The notes beneath the pieces are model-generated. The model was not told where the DNA came from, did not search any database, and saw only the letters and a list, made by a program, of their open reading frames with translations. DNA of 64,000 nt from JALYGK01 sp036259835 (GTDB taxonomy: Bacteria > Actinomycetota > UBA4738). The stretch lies in NCBI GenBank assembly GCA_036259835.1, contig DATABA010000031.1:1-64000 (forward strand), written 5' to 3'. Shown here in pieces: positions 1-8,920 of the stretch. The number at the start of each line of letters is the position of its first letter. Positions within the stretch are counted from its first letter, which is position 1. Made by a program: the position numbers and the translations under genes.

Positions 1-345
1 GGGCCGTCCAGCCGCTTGAGCGAACATTCGCGGAATGGCCGGCCAGCTCATGATGCGCCGTTCCCAGGAGGCGATCGTGGCCACGTCGGGGTCTCTTTGT
101 GGGTCAAGTGTCGTCCTGAGAACTTCCTGCCAGAACGGACATTCCTGTACCGGGCGGCCACAGCCGCAAAGGCGGCTCTCGGGAATCGCCCAAATCCAGA
201 GATCTCTTAGTTCTCCAGTGGAAACAAAGCCGTCGATCTGACCAAGCAGGTTGCTCAGCAGGGTTCCACCCGACCGGCCCTTTCCAATAAGGTAAAGAAC
301 CTTGAGCTTTTCGTCGTTCGTTTCCGACGGGTCCACGTCGTTCAT
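1..345 (-). CDS. Sulfotransferase family protein, N-terminal part (runs off window)
   Basis: Minus-strand gene whose first 115 codons lie in the window; the rest is beyond position 1. The N-terminus holds a P-loop-like 5'-phosphosulfate-binding motif, 'LIGKGRSGGTLLSNLLGQ', at about residues 18-35, followed by 'GELRDLW' and two Cys-rich stretches ('LCGCGRPV', 'CPFWQEVL'). These elements recur in the same order in the complete sulfotransferase at 1472-2428, so the two are paralogs. PAPS-dependent sulfotransferases transfer sulfate to carbohydrates, lipids or other acceptors; the acceptor cannot be told here. The ATG at 343-345 is the first start in frame. It is divergent from the flippase-like gene at 421. 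Family assignment is good; substrate unknown. Confidence 0.85.
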   Translation of the reverse strand, partial: MNDVDPSETNDEKLKVLYLIGKGRSGGTLLSNLLGQIDGFVSTGELRDLWIWAIPESRLCGCGRPVQECPFWQEVLRTTLDPQRDPDVATIASWERRIMSWPAIPRMFAQAAGRP

Positions 346-420
346 GCCCCTACTCGAAAGTCACCTCAACGCTTCCTACACGCTACTGAGATTCCTCGAG
401 GTCCGCACCGACTCAGCGCG

Positions 421-1482
421 TTGACGGCGGACCGAGGGAAGCGATTCGTCGCAGGAGCATGGCACTCGTACAATGACGTGGCGAGCTCTGAACTGATTCC
501 CGACACACAACACGACCGGCGACGACTCGATGAGCGAATCGCCCACGTGCTTCTCCGTCGCCGGAATCGAGAGGTGTCCGAACGGCGCAAGCGACTGTGG
601 CTTGGAGTCGCCACCGTCCTCTTCTCGGGGGCCTTCGTGCTGGGCTTCGCAACTCTGCCGGACATACGGCAGCCGGTTCGGTGGCACTTCTTCGTCCTGT
701 CAGGTCTGCTCGGGGCGCCGGCACTCGTTGCTCTCGGTGCCGCGGAGTACGACGCGTCGGCCCGACTGTTGGGCCATGGCCAGGTGCCGGCGCGTGAAGC
801 TCTCCGCCTCAGCATTCTTTCCACGGCCGCGAACCTTCTGCCCATTCCCGGATCCGTCATTGTTCGGACGGCGGCGCTGTATCGCCTCGGATCACCCCTC
901 GGCGGAGCGGTTCTTTCGACTCTAACGGTCGGACTCTCCTGGGTCGCCACAGGAGCGCTCATCATCGGCGGGGCGCTGCTGGCCGACTCGCCGGACGCGC
1001 TTGGCGTCGTGTTGCTGGTCGGAGGGGCCATCTCCATGATCGGCATCTATGTGCTCATGCGGCGTATCCGCGGGCCCGCCGGCGTCAATTCTCTCTTCGT
1101 TCGAATCGTGGCCATCGAATCGCTCTACGTGGTCGTCGGGGCCGTAAGGTTCCTGCTGGTCGTTGCGGGCTTGGGCCTCTCACCCTCATTGAGCCAGGCA
1201 GCTGCCCTGACGCTCAGTGGGATGGTTGCGTCCATGACCGGAATCTTTCCTGGGGGCTTGGGTATCAGGGAACTCGCCGCCGGCGCCATCAGCCCGCTGA
1301 TCAACCTCCCGGCGTCGGTCGGAATCGTCGCAGCGTCGATCATCCGGATAGCGAACCTGGCGGTACTGGTCCCCATTGCGTTGGTTTTCCTTCACGGGCG
1401 GGATAACCAGATGATGAAACCAATCGAGGCCGGCAGTGAGATCGGCGGTCCTCTAGCTGGGTCTGAAACCCGTGAACCCTGA
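421..1482 (+). CDS. YbhN/UPF0104-type flippase-like integral membrane protein
   Basis: 353-residue polytopic membrane protein with a hydrophilic, Arg-rich N-terminus of about 60 residues and then about eight hydrophobic segments. The late motif 'PGGLGIRELAAG' (around residue 275) is the hallmark of the lysylphosphatidylglycerol synthase TM region/UPF0104 (YbhN) family, which contains MprF flippase domains and lipid or glycan transport proteins. It overlaps the following sulfotransferase by 11 nt, so the two are probably co-translated and may act on the same lipid-linked glycan (inference). The start is uncertain: TTG 421 gives the longest frame, while GTG 478 sits just after a TACAAT at 469-474. 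No enzymatic domain is fused, unlike full MprF. Confidence 0.75.
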   Translation: MTADRGKRFVAGAWHSYNDVASSELIPDTQHDRRRLDERIAHVLLRRRNREVSERRKRLWLGVATVLFSGAFVLGFATLPDIRQPVRWHFFVLSGLLGAPALVALGAAEYDASARLLGHGQVPAREALRLSILSTAANLLPIPGSVIVRTAALYRLGSPLGGAVLSTLTVGLSWVATGALIIGGALLADSPDALGVVLLVGGAISMIGIYVLMRRIRGPAGVNSLFVRIVAIESLYVVVGAVRFLLVVAGLGLSPSLSQAAALTLSGMVASMTGIFPGGLGIRELAAGAISPLINLPASVGIVAASIIRIANLAVLVPIALVFLHGRDNQMMKPIEAGSEIGGPLAGSETREP

Positions 1483-2428
1483 CCGAATCAAGGTCCTGTG
1501 CTTGGTCGGCAAGGGGAGGTCGGGCGGAACCTTGCTCAACAATCTGCTCGGCCAGATCGATGGTTTTGTGGCCCCCGGCGAACTGCGGCACCTGTGGGGA
1601 TGGGGCCTTCAACAGGGTTCGCTGTGTGGGTGCGGAGAGCCGCTTCCCCAATGCGCTTTCTGGCAGGAAGTCCTGAAGACGGCCTTTGATGGAAGAGCCG
1701 CGGACCCGAGCACGATCGTTGCCTGGGAGAGGGAAATCCTTTCGTGGCGAGCCGTGCCACGCATGATCATGCAGTCGCCGCACGGTCGCCCGCGATGGCA
1801 GGCTCTCACGTCGTACGTGAACGTGATGAGCCGAATCTATCGGGCGTTGGCGACGACCACAGCAGCCAATGTGATCGTGGAGTCCACCAAGTGGGCGGCC
1901 TCACCCACCGCGCTCGGTCTGGTTCCGGGGACCGACTCGTACGTCCTGCACCTTGTGCGAGACCCCCGCGCAGTCATCTATTCGTGGAAAAACCGAGACA
2001 AGCGCTGGGTGGATCGCCCCGGCACTCCCGCGATGGAACGGTTCGGCCCCTTCTTTTCGGTGGCCAGTTGGTGGGCGCGCAACTCCATGGCTCACATGAC
2101 GGGATTTCGACGCGGCGATCACCGGTATGTGCGGTATCGGTACGAAGACTTCATTCGGGACCCTCGGGGCGCGCTCCGAAGGATCTGCGCCTGGCTCGGT
2201 GAACCCGACGCCGACCTTTCATTCATGTCGAATGGAAAGGTCACGATCGCGCCGACTCACACCGTCGCCGGAAATCCCAACCGGTTTCGAACCGGTGAAA
2301 TAGAAATTCGCCTCGATGATGAGTGGCTGGGCCGCCAGCCGCTGCCGGATCGACTCGTCGGCACGCTTTTTTCGATGCCCTTGTTGCAGCTCTACGGGTA
2401 TCCCCTCCTGCCACAGAAAGGCAGGTAG
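1472..2428 (+). CDS. Sulfotransferase family protein
   Basis: 318-aa soluble protein starting at GTG 1472. The 5'-phosphosulfate-binding loop 'LVGKGRSGGTLLNNLLGQ' lies at about residues 11-28 and the 3'-phosphate region 'VLHLVRDPRAVIYSW' at about 155-170, both typical of PAPS-dependent sulfotransferases (Sulfotransfer_1/3 type). 'VRYRYEDFIRDPRGAL' further on is the usual 'Y-E-D-L/F' segment. It overlaps the upstream flippase-like gene by 11 nt and converges on the YfhO gene. It is a paralog of the partial gene at 1-345, sharing the P-loop, the 'CGCG' element and 'FWQEVL'. Its neighbours point to sulfation of a surface glycan or glycolipid, but the acceptor is not visible from sequence. Confidence 0.87.
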   Translation: MNPDRIKVLCLVGKGRSGGTLLNNLLGQIDGFVAPGELRHLWGWGLQQGSLCGCGEPLPQCAFWQEVLKTAFDGRAADPSTIVAWEREILSWRAVPRMIMQSPHGRPRWQALTSYVNVMSRIYRALATTTAANVIVESTKWAASPTALGLVPGTDSYVLHLVRDPRAVIYSWKNRDKRWVDRPGTPAMERFGPFFSVASWWARNSMAHMTGFRRGDHRYVRYRYEDFIRDPRGALRRICAWLGEPDADLSFMSNGKVTIAPTHTVAGNPNRFRTGEIEIRLDDEWLGRQPLPDRLVGTLFSMPLLQLYGYPLLPQKGR

Positions 2429-2442
2429 TACCCGCCACAACA

Positions 2443-4761
2443 TCACATTCGGCGGTGCCGCTCCCGCGACCAGACGAACCAACCGAGCAATACAAGCGAA
2501 ATAACCGCTATCAGCGATACACCGAGGCCCGCCCGGATCGAGGAGTCGTTGTAGACGAGTCGAACCGTGTGTCGACCAGCGGGCATGGCGATGGCCTGAA
2601 CCAGGAAGTTTGCGGGCAATATGCGTGTCTTTCGGCCGTCGACCGTCGCGCGCCAGTTTTGATCGTATGGCGTGCGAACCAGGAGCAAGCTGGGCTGGTG
2701 GGCGAAGACGCGGATCACCGCCTCATGGGGACCGCGGGTCGCGTACTGGACACTGGATCGATCACCCGAGCGCCGTCGTGGATCGGCGGTGAGCGCGCCG
2801 CCCGGCAGTCCCGGCGGCTCCTCGAGCACGGCAGTCGTCGATGGGTCGAACCCGGGCTCGCGGATCGCCCGAAGCGCCTCCTCAGGCGTAGGAACAACGG
2901 TCCACCTCGTGAGCAGGGACGCGCGGGCCGGCACCGCACTCAGCTCGTAGATGCTCAGGTCGCCGCGGGGCTCGAGCACCCGCGAAGCGCCGGGCCGAAC
3001 CCATGGTGCGGCCACGACGTATCTCACCTGGAGGAGATCGAAGACTGCTCGCGGAGGATCCCGGAAGAGCGAGAGGTTGTACCGGAGCGGAACCGTCGTC
3101 ATCGCCCGCACGAACATCCAGTACCGGAGAAGTTGAACCGGGTTGTATCCCTGAACGTGCTCGACCCGAAACAGAGTGGAGCGCGGATCAGCCTGGAGGC
3201 GTTCCCACCCGGATGCATTTTGAAGGAGGTATCGGCCTCGGGGCAGCGTTTGGAGCGCACGCGCGAGGGGGTCGGGCCGGACGTATGAGGCCGTGTCGAT
3301 GGTTGGTTCTGCTCGGTCCACGAGGAGTCTTGGGATGGGAGCAAATGGCGGGCGCCGGTAGCCGATAAGACCGCTTCCAACCATCTCGGCTGCCACGACG
3401 ACGGGCGCGATGAAGGCGAGGGGGCGCGTCCGCGCCAGGACGAACACCGGTATCGAGACAGCGACTCCGGCCCACAGAAACGAAAGTTCGAACGGCGTGG
3501 CTCCGAAGATTGGCGGCAGAAGCCCCCAGACCAATGCAGACAGAGCGATCGCCCCCACCAGCGGGCGCCCCCGCTCCTCCGTCAGCCATGCCTCCAGCCC
3601 CAATGCGGAGAGGACGGCCATGATCAAAAGCAGGCCATACCCCCACCACTCGGGGCTATGCAAATACAGATCAGCCAGGCGGGAAGACGCCGCGTGCTCC
3701 GCGACCTCGCTCGCGACTGGGCGAAGTGTCAACACATAGAACAACAACCCGAGGACCGCCAGACCACCTCCCAAATACCGGAACCGCTTCGAAAACAACG
3801 CCCCGAACATCACGCCGAGGGGAAGGGCGCCCAGGTGGGTGCCCGGGGTGGTCGCGAATTTCAGAGGCCAGTCGGGGCTGCTCGCGGGTATGACGCGGCG
3901 CAGCATCGTTCCGCTGAGCTCGCCAGAAAGCCGATCGAGAGCCGCATATCCGAGCCCGATGCTCGTTCGGGGAAGGTACCCAAGTCTTGGAAGGAGGTAC
4001 GCCATATTGATGAGAACGAAACCGGGAAGCAGAAGCGCACCGAGCACGAGGATCGACCGCCTGCCGCCAACGTGAGCCACCAAGCGCCGATCCCACGCCT
4101 TCGCGATGAGGTACGCCGCCAAAATCGCGGTCCCCATCGCCAATCCCACGCTGAAGTGAGCGGCCGCAATTTGCCCCCACGACAACGCCGTGGCGCCACA
4201 CCAGGCGACGCGAGCCGCATTCGTCCCGGCGTGGAGATATCGGGAACAGGCCCCCAGCGAGACCGCCGTCCACGCGAGTGACGCGGCGAGGGGCAATGAA
4301 TGCGTGAGTTGGGATCCGGCGATCCCCAAGGCCAACGCCAGTCCTCCAACCGTTGCCGATGGCCGGCCCGTACCTTCGGATCGGAGAAACCAATAGATTC
4401 CGAGCCCGGCGAGCACCGGCTGAAGCACGACCATCCACCGGATCGCCACGTCGCATGGAAGCGTCGTAAAGAGACCCATGGCCGGCAAATACATCCATCC
4501 GGATTGTGGGTCCGAGGCAAAGGGGACTCCGGCCATGGTGTAGGGGTTCCATAGGGGAAGATCGCCCGAGGCCACACTTCGTCCCAGATGGCAAAACGTT
4601 GGAAGCCAGAACGTCGGAAGGTCGCCGTTTGCAATCTTCCCTCCAAAGGCCGTGCGATTCAGAAGCACCAGAACCGCCCCGAGGATGAGAAGTGGACCGG
4701 CCAAGACTGGGACGAACGAACGCCAGCCGCTCGATCGTTGATCGCGGCGTGCCTGTCGCAT
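2443..4761 (-). CDS. YfhO-family polytopic membrane protein
   Basis: 772-aa membrane protein, full length for the bacterial YfhO family. After an N-terminal TM segment comes the characteristic extracytoplasmic stretch 'LPLWNPYTMAGVPFASDPQ' (about residues 68-86), then about ten further TM segments, a large exposed C-terminal domain ending with 'PYDQNWRATVDGR' and 'PAGRHTVRLVYN', and a last TM helix. YfhO proteins are GT-C-like membrane proteins linked to glycosylation of lipoteichoic acid or other surface polymers in Firmicutes; function in Actinobacteria is inferred. It is convergent with the sulfotransferase (14 nt apart) and divergent from the operon starting at 4822. A TAGTAT box (minus strand, 4771-4776) lies 10 nt before the ATG, so the mRNA leader is probably only a few nucleotides. 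Confidence 0.82.
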   Translation of the reverse strand: MRQARRDQRSSGWRSFVPVLAGPLLILGAVLVLLNRTAFGGKIANGDLPTFWLPTFCHLGRSVASGDLPLWNPYTMAGVPFASDPQSGWMYLPAMGLFTTLPCDVAIRWMVVLQPVLAGLGIYWFLRSEGTGRPSATVGGLALALGIAGSQLTHSLPLAASLAWTAVSLGACSRYLHAGTNAARVAWCGATALSWGQIAAAHFSVGLAMGTAILAAYLIAKAWDRRLVAHVGGRRSILVLGALLLPGFVLINMAYLLPRLGYLPRTSIGLGYAALDRLSGELSGTMLRRVIPASSPDWPLKFATTPGTHLGALPLGVMFGALFSKRFRYLGGGLAVLGLLFYVLTLRPVASEVAEHAASSRLADLYLHSPEWWGYGLLLIMAVLSALGLEAWLTEERGRPLVGAIALSALVWGLLPPIFGATPFELSFLWAGVAVSIPVFVLARTRPLAFIAPVVVAAEMVGSGLIGYRRPPFAPIPRLLVDRAEPTIDTASYVRPDPLARALQTLPRGRYLLQNASGWERLQADPRSTLFRVEHVQGYNPVQLLRYWMFVRAMTTVPLRYNLSLFRDPPRAVFDLLQVRYVVAAPWVRPGASRVLEPRGDLSIYELSAVPARASLLTRWTVVPTPEEALRAIREPGFDPSTTAVLEEPPGLPGGALTADPRRRSGDRSSVQYATRGPHEAVIRVFAHQPSLLLVRTPYDQNWRATVDGRKTRILPANFLVQAIAMPAGRHTVRLVYNDSSIRAGLGVSLIAVISLVLLGWFVWSRERHRRM

Positions 4762-4770
4762 GTGCGGGCG

Positions 4771-4776
4771 ATACTA
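4771..4776 (-). promoter_or_regulatory. Candidate -10 box (TAGTAT) for the YfhO gene
   Basis: On the minus strand TAGTAT lies about 10 nt upstream of the ATG at 4761, predicting a leader of 0-4 nt. No clear -35 hexamer is seen, which is common for actinobacterial TAnnnT promoters. It shares the 60-bp divergent intergenic space with the box at 4810-4815. Confidence 0.45.
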
Positions 4777-4809
4777 AGTGGTCGACCTAACCGAGCCCAT
4801 GTCGGCTGA

Positions 4810-4815
4810 TACAGT
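4810..4815 (+). promoter_or_regulatory. Candidate -10 box (TACAGT) for a leaderless transcript
   Basis: TACAGT ends exactly 7 nt before the GTG at 4822, so transcription would start on the G of the start codon. No Shine-Dalgarno sequence precedes that GTG. This is the geometry of leaderless actinobacterial genes. Confidence 0.55.
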
Positions 4816-4821
4816 GCCGAC

Positions 4822-6828
4822 GTGTCGACGGACCAGTTGACGTCGAAGGATTTACGTTCTTCTCAAAGTCGCGAGATTCAACGCGCGGTCGTTCGTTCGC
4901 ACATGCCCGCATTCGCTTTGACTGCATTGACCGGAGCGCTTCTGGTCGCGTTCTACACGGGCCTTTATTACGTGAATGACTACCGGTTCCCCATTGGATG
5001 GGACACAGCCCGCTACCTGTTCCATACGAACTTCATCGCGGAGCGAGGGTTCGGAACCGAGATTCCGCATCTGTTGCCGCTGGCCGAGCCCCTCACCGCG
5101 AACAGGCCAGGATTTCCCGTCCTTGCCCTGACGCTCTCGAGCCTCTTCTCAACGTCTACGTTTCGCGTGGCGACCCCGATCCCCCTTGCCGGTGCTATCG
5201 CGACGGCCCTGGCTGTCGGGGCGTTTGCCTCGGCAGCGCTCGGCTTGAAGCGATGGGAAATGCTCGTCGTCACCCTCATGGCCGCCGTATCGGCCCCCCT
5301 CATCCGACTGCTGGCTCCTGAGACCTACACCGACAACCTGATGGCGGCGGCTATTTGCATGGCGGCGCTTCTCCCGGTCATGGCAGTCGTGAAGCACGGA
5401 ACTTCGTTCGTGCCGGCAATGATCTTGTTCGGGATCGGAGGCATCATCCACCCTGTATCCCTCGCCATCGTTCTGGGCGCTCTTGTCATTACCGCCATCG
5501 CATATGGCCCGTCGTCGTGGCGTGAGTGGCGAAGCGGCCAAGTGCCATTGGTTGCAACATCCTCTGCGCGCCTCGGACTCGTCCTTTCGGGCTCGGCCGC
5601 CGTAGCCGGTCTGGGAATTCTCGCTCTCAGCCCAGGCGGTCCGGATATTCGGACCGTGTATCGCGGAGAGCTCGAGAAGAAGCTTCGAGAGGACCTCCCG
5701 CTATACCGATTTCCGCTCACGCTCCCGTTGGCCGGTGTGGGAGCGGCCGCCGTGTCCGCTTGGCGATCCCGGCCTCCTCGATGGCGACTGGGAGGAGGAT
5801 TTGCGCTCGTGCTCTTGCTTTCGTGGGCCGTGGTCACAGCCATCGGAATCCTTCTGTTCGTTGCGGGAAGCGATGTCTCTCTTCATCGATTCCTTGCGTT
5901 CTTCCTTCCCCTTCCGCTGCTAATGGGGGTCGGGATACTGGCCTTGGGCCGGCTTCTGAGATCCAGGACCTCGGTGATATCCGGCGTGTTGATTGTGGTC
6001 TTTGCCACGGGAGCGTTCGTGTTCCTCGGGGCTCGCGACCTCTACCGGACCATCCCGGACGAGCGAGGAATCCAATGGATCGACAAGGGAAAGATCGACG
6101 ATGCTCTCACCGCTGGCCGGTACCTCGATATGACGGGGGTTTCGGCGAACGAGCCTGTCGTCTTCGTCATCGACGACCATGGCCCCAACCCGGTGGTGTC
6201 CGTCTCGCAGCTCATCTATGTCATTGCGGCCAATCTTCGTCCCGAGCGAACGGAGCAAGCGCACTTCTACTTCGGGGATCCCGAACGCTACCTCCAGGGG
6301 AAGCCGACGGTCCGGCCGGGCCGTCCTCTCTACAACCAAATGAGCGCGCTGCTGTGGCGCGACATCCAGCCGCTCATCCGCACGAAGCCCATCGCCCTCG
6401 TGCTGGCTTCCTACAACCCTCAGTACCTGGAGACTGTCTCCCGGCATCCCGAGTTGCGGACGCTCAACAACACAATGGTCCTGAATGGCCCCGATCCCCC
6501 GACGTCAAAGCTCCGCAACCTCATCCCGGCCAGTGGGCCGCTCCGGATCTTGAGCTTGCAGTTGGCGACCCTGCTCGTCCTTTTCCTGGCGGGGCTCGGG
6601 TGGGCGATCGTCCTACTCCCCAGAGGGCTTCGGTCACGCGAGGTCCTCGCCGTCGCGCCTGCGGTTGGCATCGCCTTCGTCGTGGCCGCGGGAGTGTTGC
6701 TCGACCGCGCAGGAGTCCGACCTGCCGGATTGGCCGCAGCGGCAACGCCGCTCCTGATCGCCATCCCCGGGTGGGTGCTCGCGGCGCGTCGGGTCGTTCG
6801 AACTCCCGATCTCTTCTCCACCGACTGA
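4822..6828 (+). CDS. Large polytopic membrane protein, GT-C-like (unknown)
   Basis: 668-aa membrane protein with about ten to twelve hydrophobic segments in two blocks: an N-terminal block (about residues 30-400), a soluble block of about 140 residues rich in 'DDHGPNPVV'- and 'FYFGDPERYL'-type sequence (about 430-570), and three C-terminal TM segments. The early extracytoplasmic loop contains 'IGWDTARYLFHTNFI'; acidic residues in the first loop are a feature of GT-C glycosyltransferases, but I cannot confirm membership. A protein of nearly the same size and plan, beginning with a 'GSDTPVYVWWARR' loop, is encoded at 8904-10913 in the same operon. It is first gene of a tight operon (next start 8 nt downstream). 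I do not recognise a named family. Confidence 0.75.
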   Translation: MSTDQLTSKDLRSSQSREIQRAVVRSHMPAFALTALTGALLVAFYTGLYYVNDYRFPIGWDTARYLFHTNFIAERGFGTEIPHLLPLAEPLTANRPGFPVLALTLSSLFSTSTFRVATPIPLAGAIATALAVGAFASAALGLKRWEMLVVTLMAAVSAPLIRLLAPETYTDNLMAAAICMAALLPVMAVVKHGTSFVPAMILFGIGGIIHPVSLAIVLGALVITAIAYGPSSWREWRSGQVPLVATSSARLGLVLSGSAAVAGLGILALSPGGPDIRTVYRGELEKKLREDLPLYRFPLTLPLAGVGAAAVSAWRSRPPRWRLGGGFALVLLLSWAVVTAIGILLFVAGSDVSLHRFLAFFLPLPLLMGVGILALGRLLRSRTSVISGVLIVVFATGAFVFLGARDLYRTIPDERGIQWIDKGKIDDALTAGRYLDMTGVSANEPVVFVIDDHGPNPVVSVSQLIYVIAANLRPERTEQAHFYFGDPERYLQGKPTVRPGRPLYNQMSALLWRDIQPLIRTKPIALVLASYNPQYLETVSRHPELRTLNNTMVLNGPDPPTSKLRNLIPASGPLRILSLQLATLLVLFLAGLGWAIVLLPRGLRSREVLAVAPAVGIAFVVAAGVLLDRAGVRPAGLAAAATPLLIAIPGWVLAARRVVRTPDLFSTD

Positions 6829-6836
6829 CGGCTGCG

Positions 6837-7985
6837 GTGCGGATCGCCGTCGATGCCAGACCCGCTGCGTTCCCCTATCCGACGGGGGTCGGACAGTACA
6901 CGCGGCAGCTGTTGCGGCTTCTCCCACGACTGGATCCGCAGTCGACGTATCTCGCGTGGTACCTCAACGCGCGAGGGGTGTTGGGCGGTCCGCGCCGTAT
7001 GTTCACGGACATCGCCGCCCCCAATCTCCGAGAGCAATGGACTCCGCTGCCCGCGAGATGGTTCCGGCCACTGGAGCAGCGCTTCGAGCTTCCGCGCGTG
7101 GAATGGCTGGTCGGCTTCGACGTCTTCTTCGCGCCGAACTTCATCCCGCCGCCGACCAGAACGAACCGACTCGTCATGACGGTCCACGACGTGGCATTCC
7201 GGCTGTTTCCGGAAACCGCTCCACACGGCACCCTCAGATGGCTGACGCGGCTCGACCGAGCGCTCCGGCAGGCCGCCCGAATCATTGTGGTATCCGAGCA
7301 GACGAAGCGAGACCTTCTCGAGCAGTACGGCGTCGCCGAACGCCAGGTCGTCGTGGTCCCCAATGGGGTCGACGCGAACGCGTTTCAACACGTCACCGAC
7401 ACGGATGTGAGTGCGGCGCGTGAGCAGCTCGGAATTGCCGGTCCCTATCTCCTCTTCCTCGGCGGAATCGAGCCGAGAAAGAACCTGCCCGCCGTCGTCC
7501 GCGCGTTCGCCCGGCTCCCTCCGGATGTCCGGCCGCTGCTCGTGATCGCGGGCTGGCGAACCGAATGGAACCCCGAAGGTTGGAACGCGCTCCAGCAGGC
7601 GCTCGGTGAGGTCGCCACTGAGATCCGTTCGCGTATCCACGTCACGGGTTACGTTCCGGAGAAACGGAAGGCAGCGCTCCTAGCGGGGGCTGAAGCACTC
7701 GTCTACCCCTCGCGGTACGAGGGCTTCGGGCTGCAGGTCCTGGAAGCGATGGCTGCGGGCACGCCGGTTCTGACGTCCAACGTTTCCGCGCTCCCCGAAG
7801 TGGCAGGTGACGCCGCGCTCCTTGTCGATCCGACCGATCTTGAATCGATCGCCGGCGGAATGGAAAAACTGCTTCGGGACCACCAACTTCGGAAGGATCT
7901 TCGCGAACGCGGACGAGCACGGGCGGAGCGGTTCAGCTGGGAGGAGACTGCCCGGCGGACCGTTGAGGTCCTCCACCAAGCGTAG
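6837..7985 (+). CDS. Glycosyltransferase family 1/GT4-type
   Basis: 382-aa GT-B fold glycosyltransferase. The GTG at 6837 begins 'RIAVDARPAAFPYPTGVGQY', the usual N-terminal strand and Gly-rich loop of GT4 enzymes, so the long open frame upstream is not part of the gene. 'GGIEPRKNLPAVVRAFA' (about residues 207-223) and 'YPSRYEGFGLQVLEAMAAGT' (about 289-308) are the sugar-nucleotide-binding segments; the E-x7-E pair is present. It transfers a sugar from an activated nucleotide donor to an acceptor on the cytoplasmic side. It lies 8 nt after one GT-C-like membrane protein and 11 nt before an epimerase gene, consistent with a glycan assembly operon. Donor and acceptor unknown. Confidence 0.88.
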   Translation: MRIAVDARPAAFPYPTGVGQYTRQLLRLLPRLDPQSTYLAWYLNARGVLGGPRRMFTDIAAPNLREQWTPLPARWFRPLEQRFELPRVEWLVGFDVFFAPNFIPPPTRTNRLVMTVHDVAFRLFPETAPHGTLRWLTRLDRALRQAARIIVVSEQTKRDLLEQYGVAERQVVVVPNGVDANAFQHVTDTDVSAAREQLGIAGPYLLFLGGIEPRKNLPAVVRAFARLPPDVRPLLVIAGWRTEWNPEGWNALQQALGEVATEIRSRIHVTGYVPEKRKAALLAGAEALVYPSRYEGFGLQVLEAMAAGTPVLTSNVSALPEVAGDAALLVDPTDLESIAGGMEKLLRDHQLRKDLRERGRARAERFSWEETARRTVEVLHQA

Positions 7986-7996
7986 GATCGCTCCTC

Positions 7997-8920
7997 GTGC
8001 GCGTACTGATTACGGGTGCGGCCGGGTTCGTTGGAGCGAACCTCGTCGTGTACCTGCTCGAACGGGGCCACGACGTCGTGGCTCTCGACGATCTGTCCGC
8101 GGGGGCTCGGCCCTCCTGGTGGGCCCGAGACTCCCGTCCCGCCTCCGTCGAGGCAAGCATCGAAGATCACGACGCGGTCCGGCAGGCCATGGAGGGCGTG
8201 GATGGGGTCGTGCACCTTGCCGCCCGGCCCGGCGTGGCGGACTCAGTCGACCGCCCGGATCTGGACTTCAGGACCAACGTCCTTGGCACGTTCACGGTGT
8301 TCGACGCAGCACGCCAATCGGATGTGTCGCGGTTCGTCTTCGCGTCCTCTGGAGCCGTCCTGGCAGCCGCAACCCCGCCGCTGCGCGAGGACATGGCACC
8401 GGCTCCGAAATCACCGTACGGCGCATCGAAGCTCTACGGCGAGGGGATCACCGCGGCCGGCGACGCGTTCGGAATCGTGGGGATTTCGCTGCGGTTCTCG
8501 AACGTCTATGGTCCCCACTGCGCCCACAAGAAGAGCGTGGTCGCCAGCTTCCTGAGCCGCGCGTTGACGGGCAAGCCGCTCGTGATTTACGGCGACGGCA
8601 CCCAGACCAGAGACTTCATCTACGTGGAGGACATCTGCGCCGCGATCGTGCACGCGCTCTCGGCCGATGAGGGCGGCGTCTACCACCTCGGAACGGGCAT
8701 CGAGACCTCCGTCAACGATCTGGCCGAAAGCGTCATCAAGATTGCCGGTACGCAGGTGGAGATCGAACGGCAGCCCCCCCGCCCTGCCGATGCCACGCGC
8801 AGCTTCGTGGAGTACGAGGCTGCACGCAAGGCGCTCGGGTGGTCCCCTCAGGTAAGTCTGGACGAAGGCCTGACTCGAACGGCCGCCTGGATGCGTTCGA
8901 GCAGTGGCCATGAGGCCTGA
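7997..8920 (+). CDS. NAD-dependent epimerase/dehydratase (extended SDR, UDP-sugar type)
   Basis: 307-aa extended short-chain dehydrogenase. The N-terminal Rossmann motif 'VLITGAAGFVGANL' binds NAD; 'FASSGAVLAAATPPL' provides the active-site Ser region and 'SPYGASKLYGEG' the catalytic YxxxK. 'RFSNVYGP' and 'RDFIYVEDIC' are typical of UDP-glucose 4-epimerase and related enzymes. It probably makes a nucleotide sugar for the adjacent glycosyltransferase. The GTG at 7997 starts 11 nt after that gene, and its 3' end overlaps the next membrane-protein gene by 17 nt. Exact sugar specificity is not decidable by eye. Confidence 0.87.
   Translation: MRVLITGAAGFVGANLVVYLLERGHDVVALDDLSAGARPSWWARDSRPASVEASIEDHDAVRQAMEGVDGVVHLAARPGVADSVDRPDLDFRTNVLGTFTVFDAARQSDVSRFVFASSGAVLAAATPPLREDMAPAPKSPYGASKLYGEGITAAGDAFGIVGISLRFSNVYGPHCAHKKSVVASFLSRALTGKPLVIYGDGTQTRDFIYVEDICAAIVHALSADEGGVYHLGTGIETSVNDLAESVIKIAGTQVEIERQPPRPADATRSFVEYEAARKALGWSPQVSLDEGLTRTAAWMRSSSGHEA

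Noticed and set aside
2840..2865. GGTCGAACCC-like T-arm sequence suggesting a tRNA
   Set aside because: It lies inside the YfhO coding frame and no acceptor stem or anticodon arm can be built around it.
5526..6836. N-terminal extension of the GT4 glycosyltransferase frame
   Set aside because: It lies inside the upstream membrane-protein gene in another frame and is Arg/Pro-rich; GTG 6837 begins the family N-terminus.
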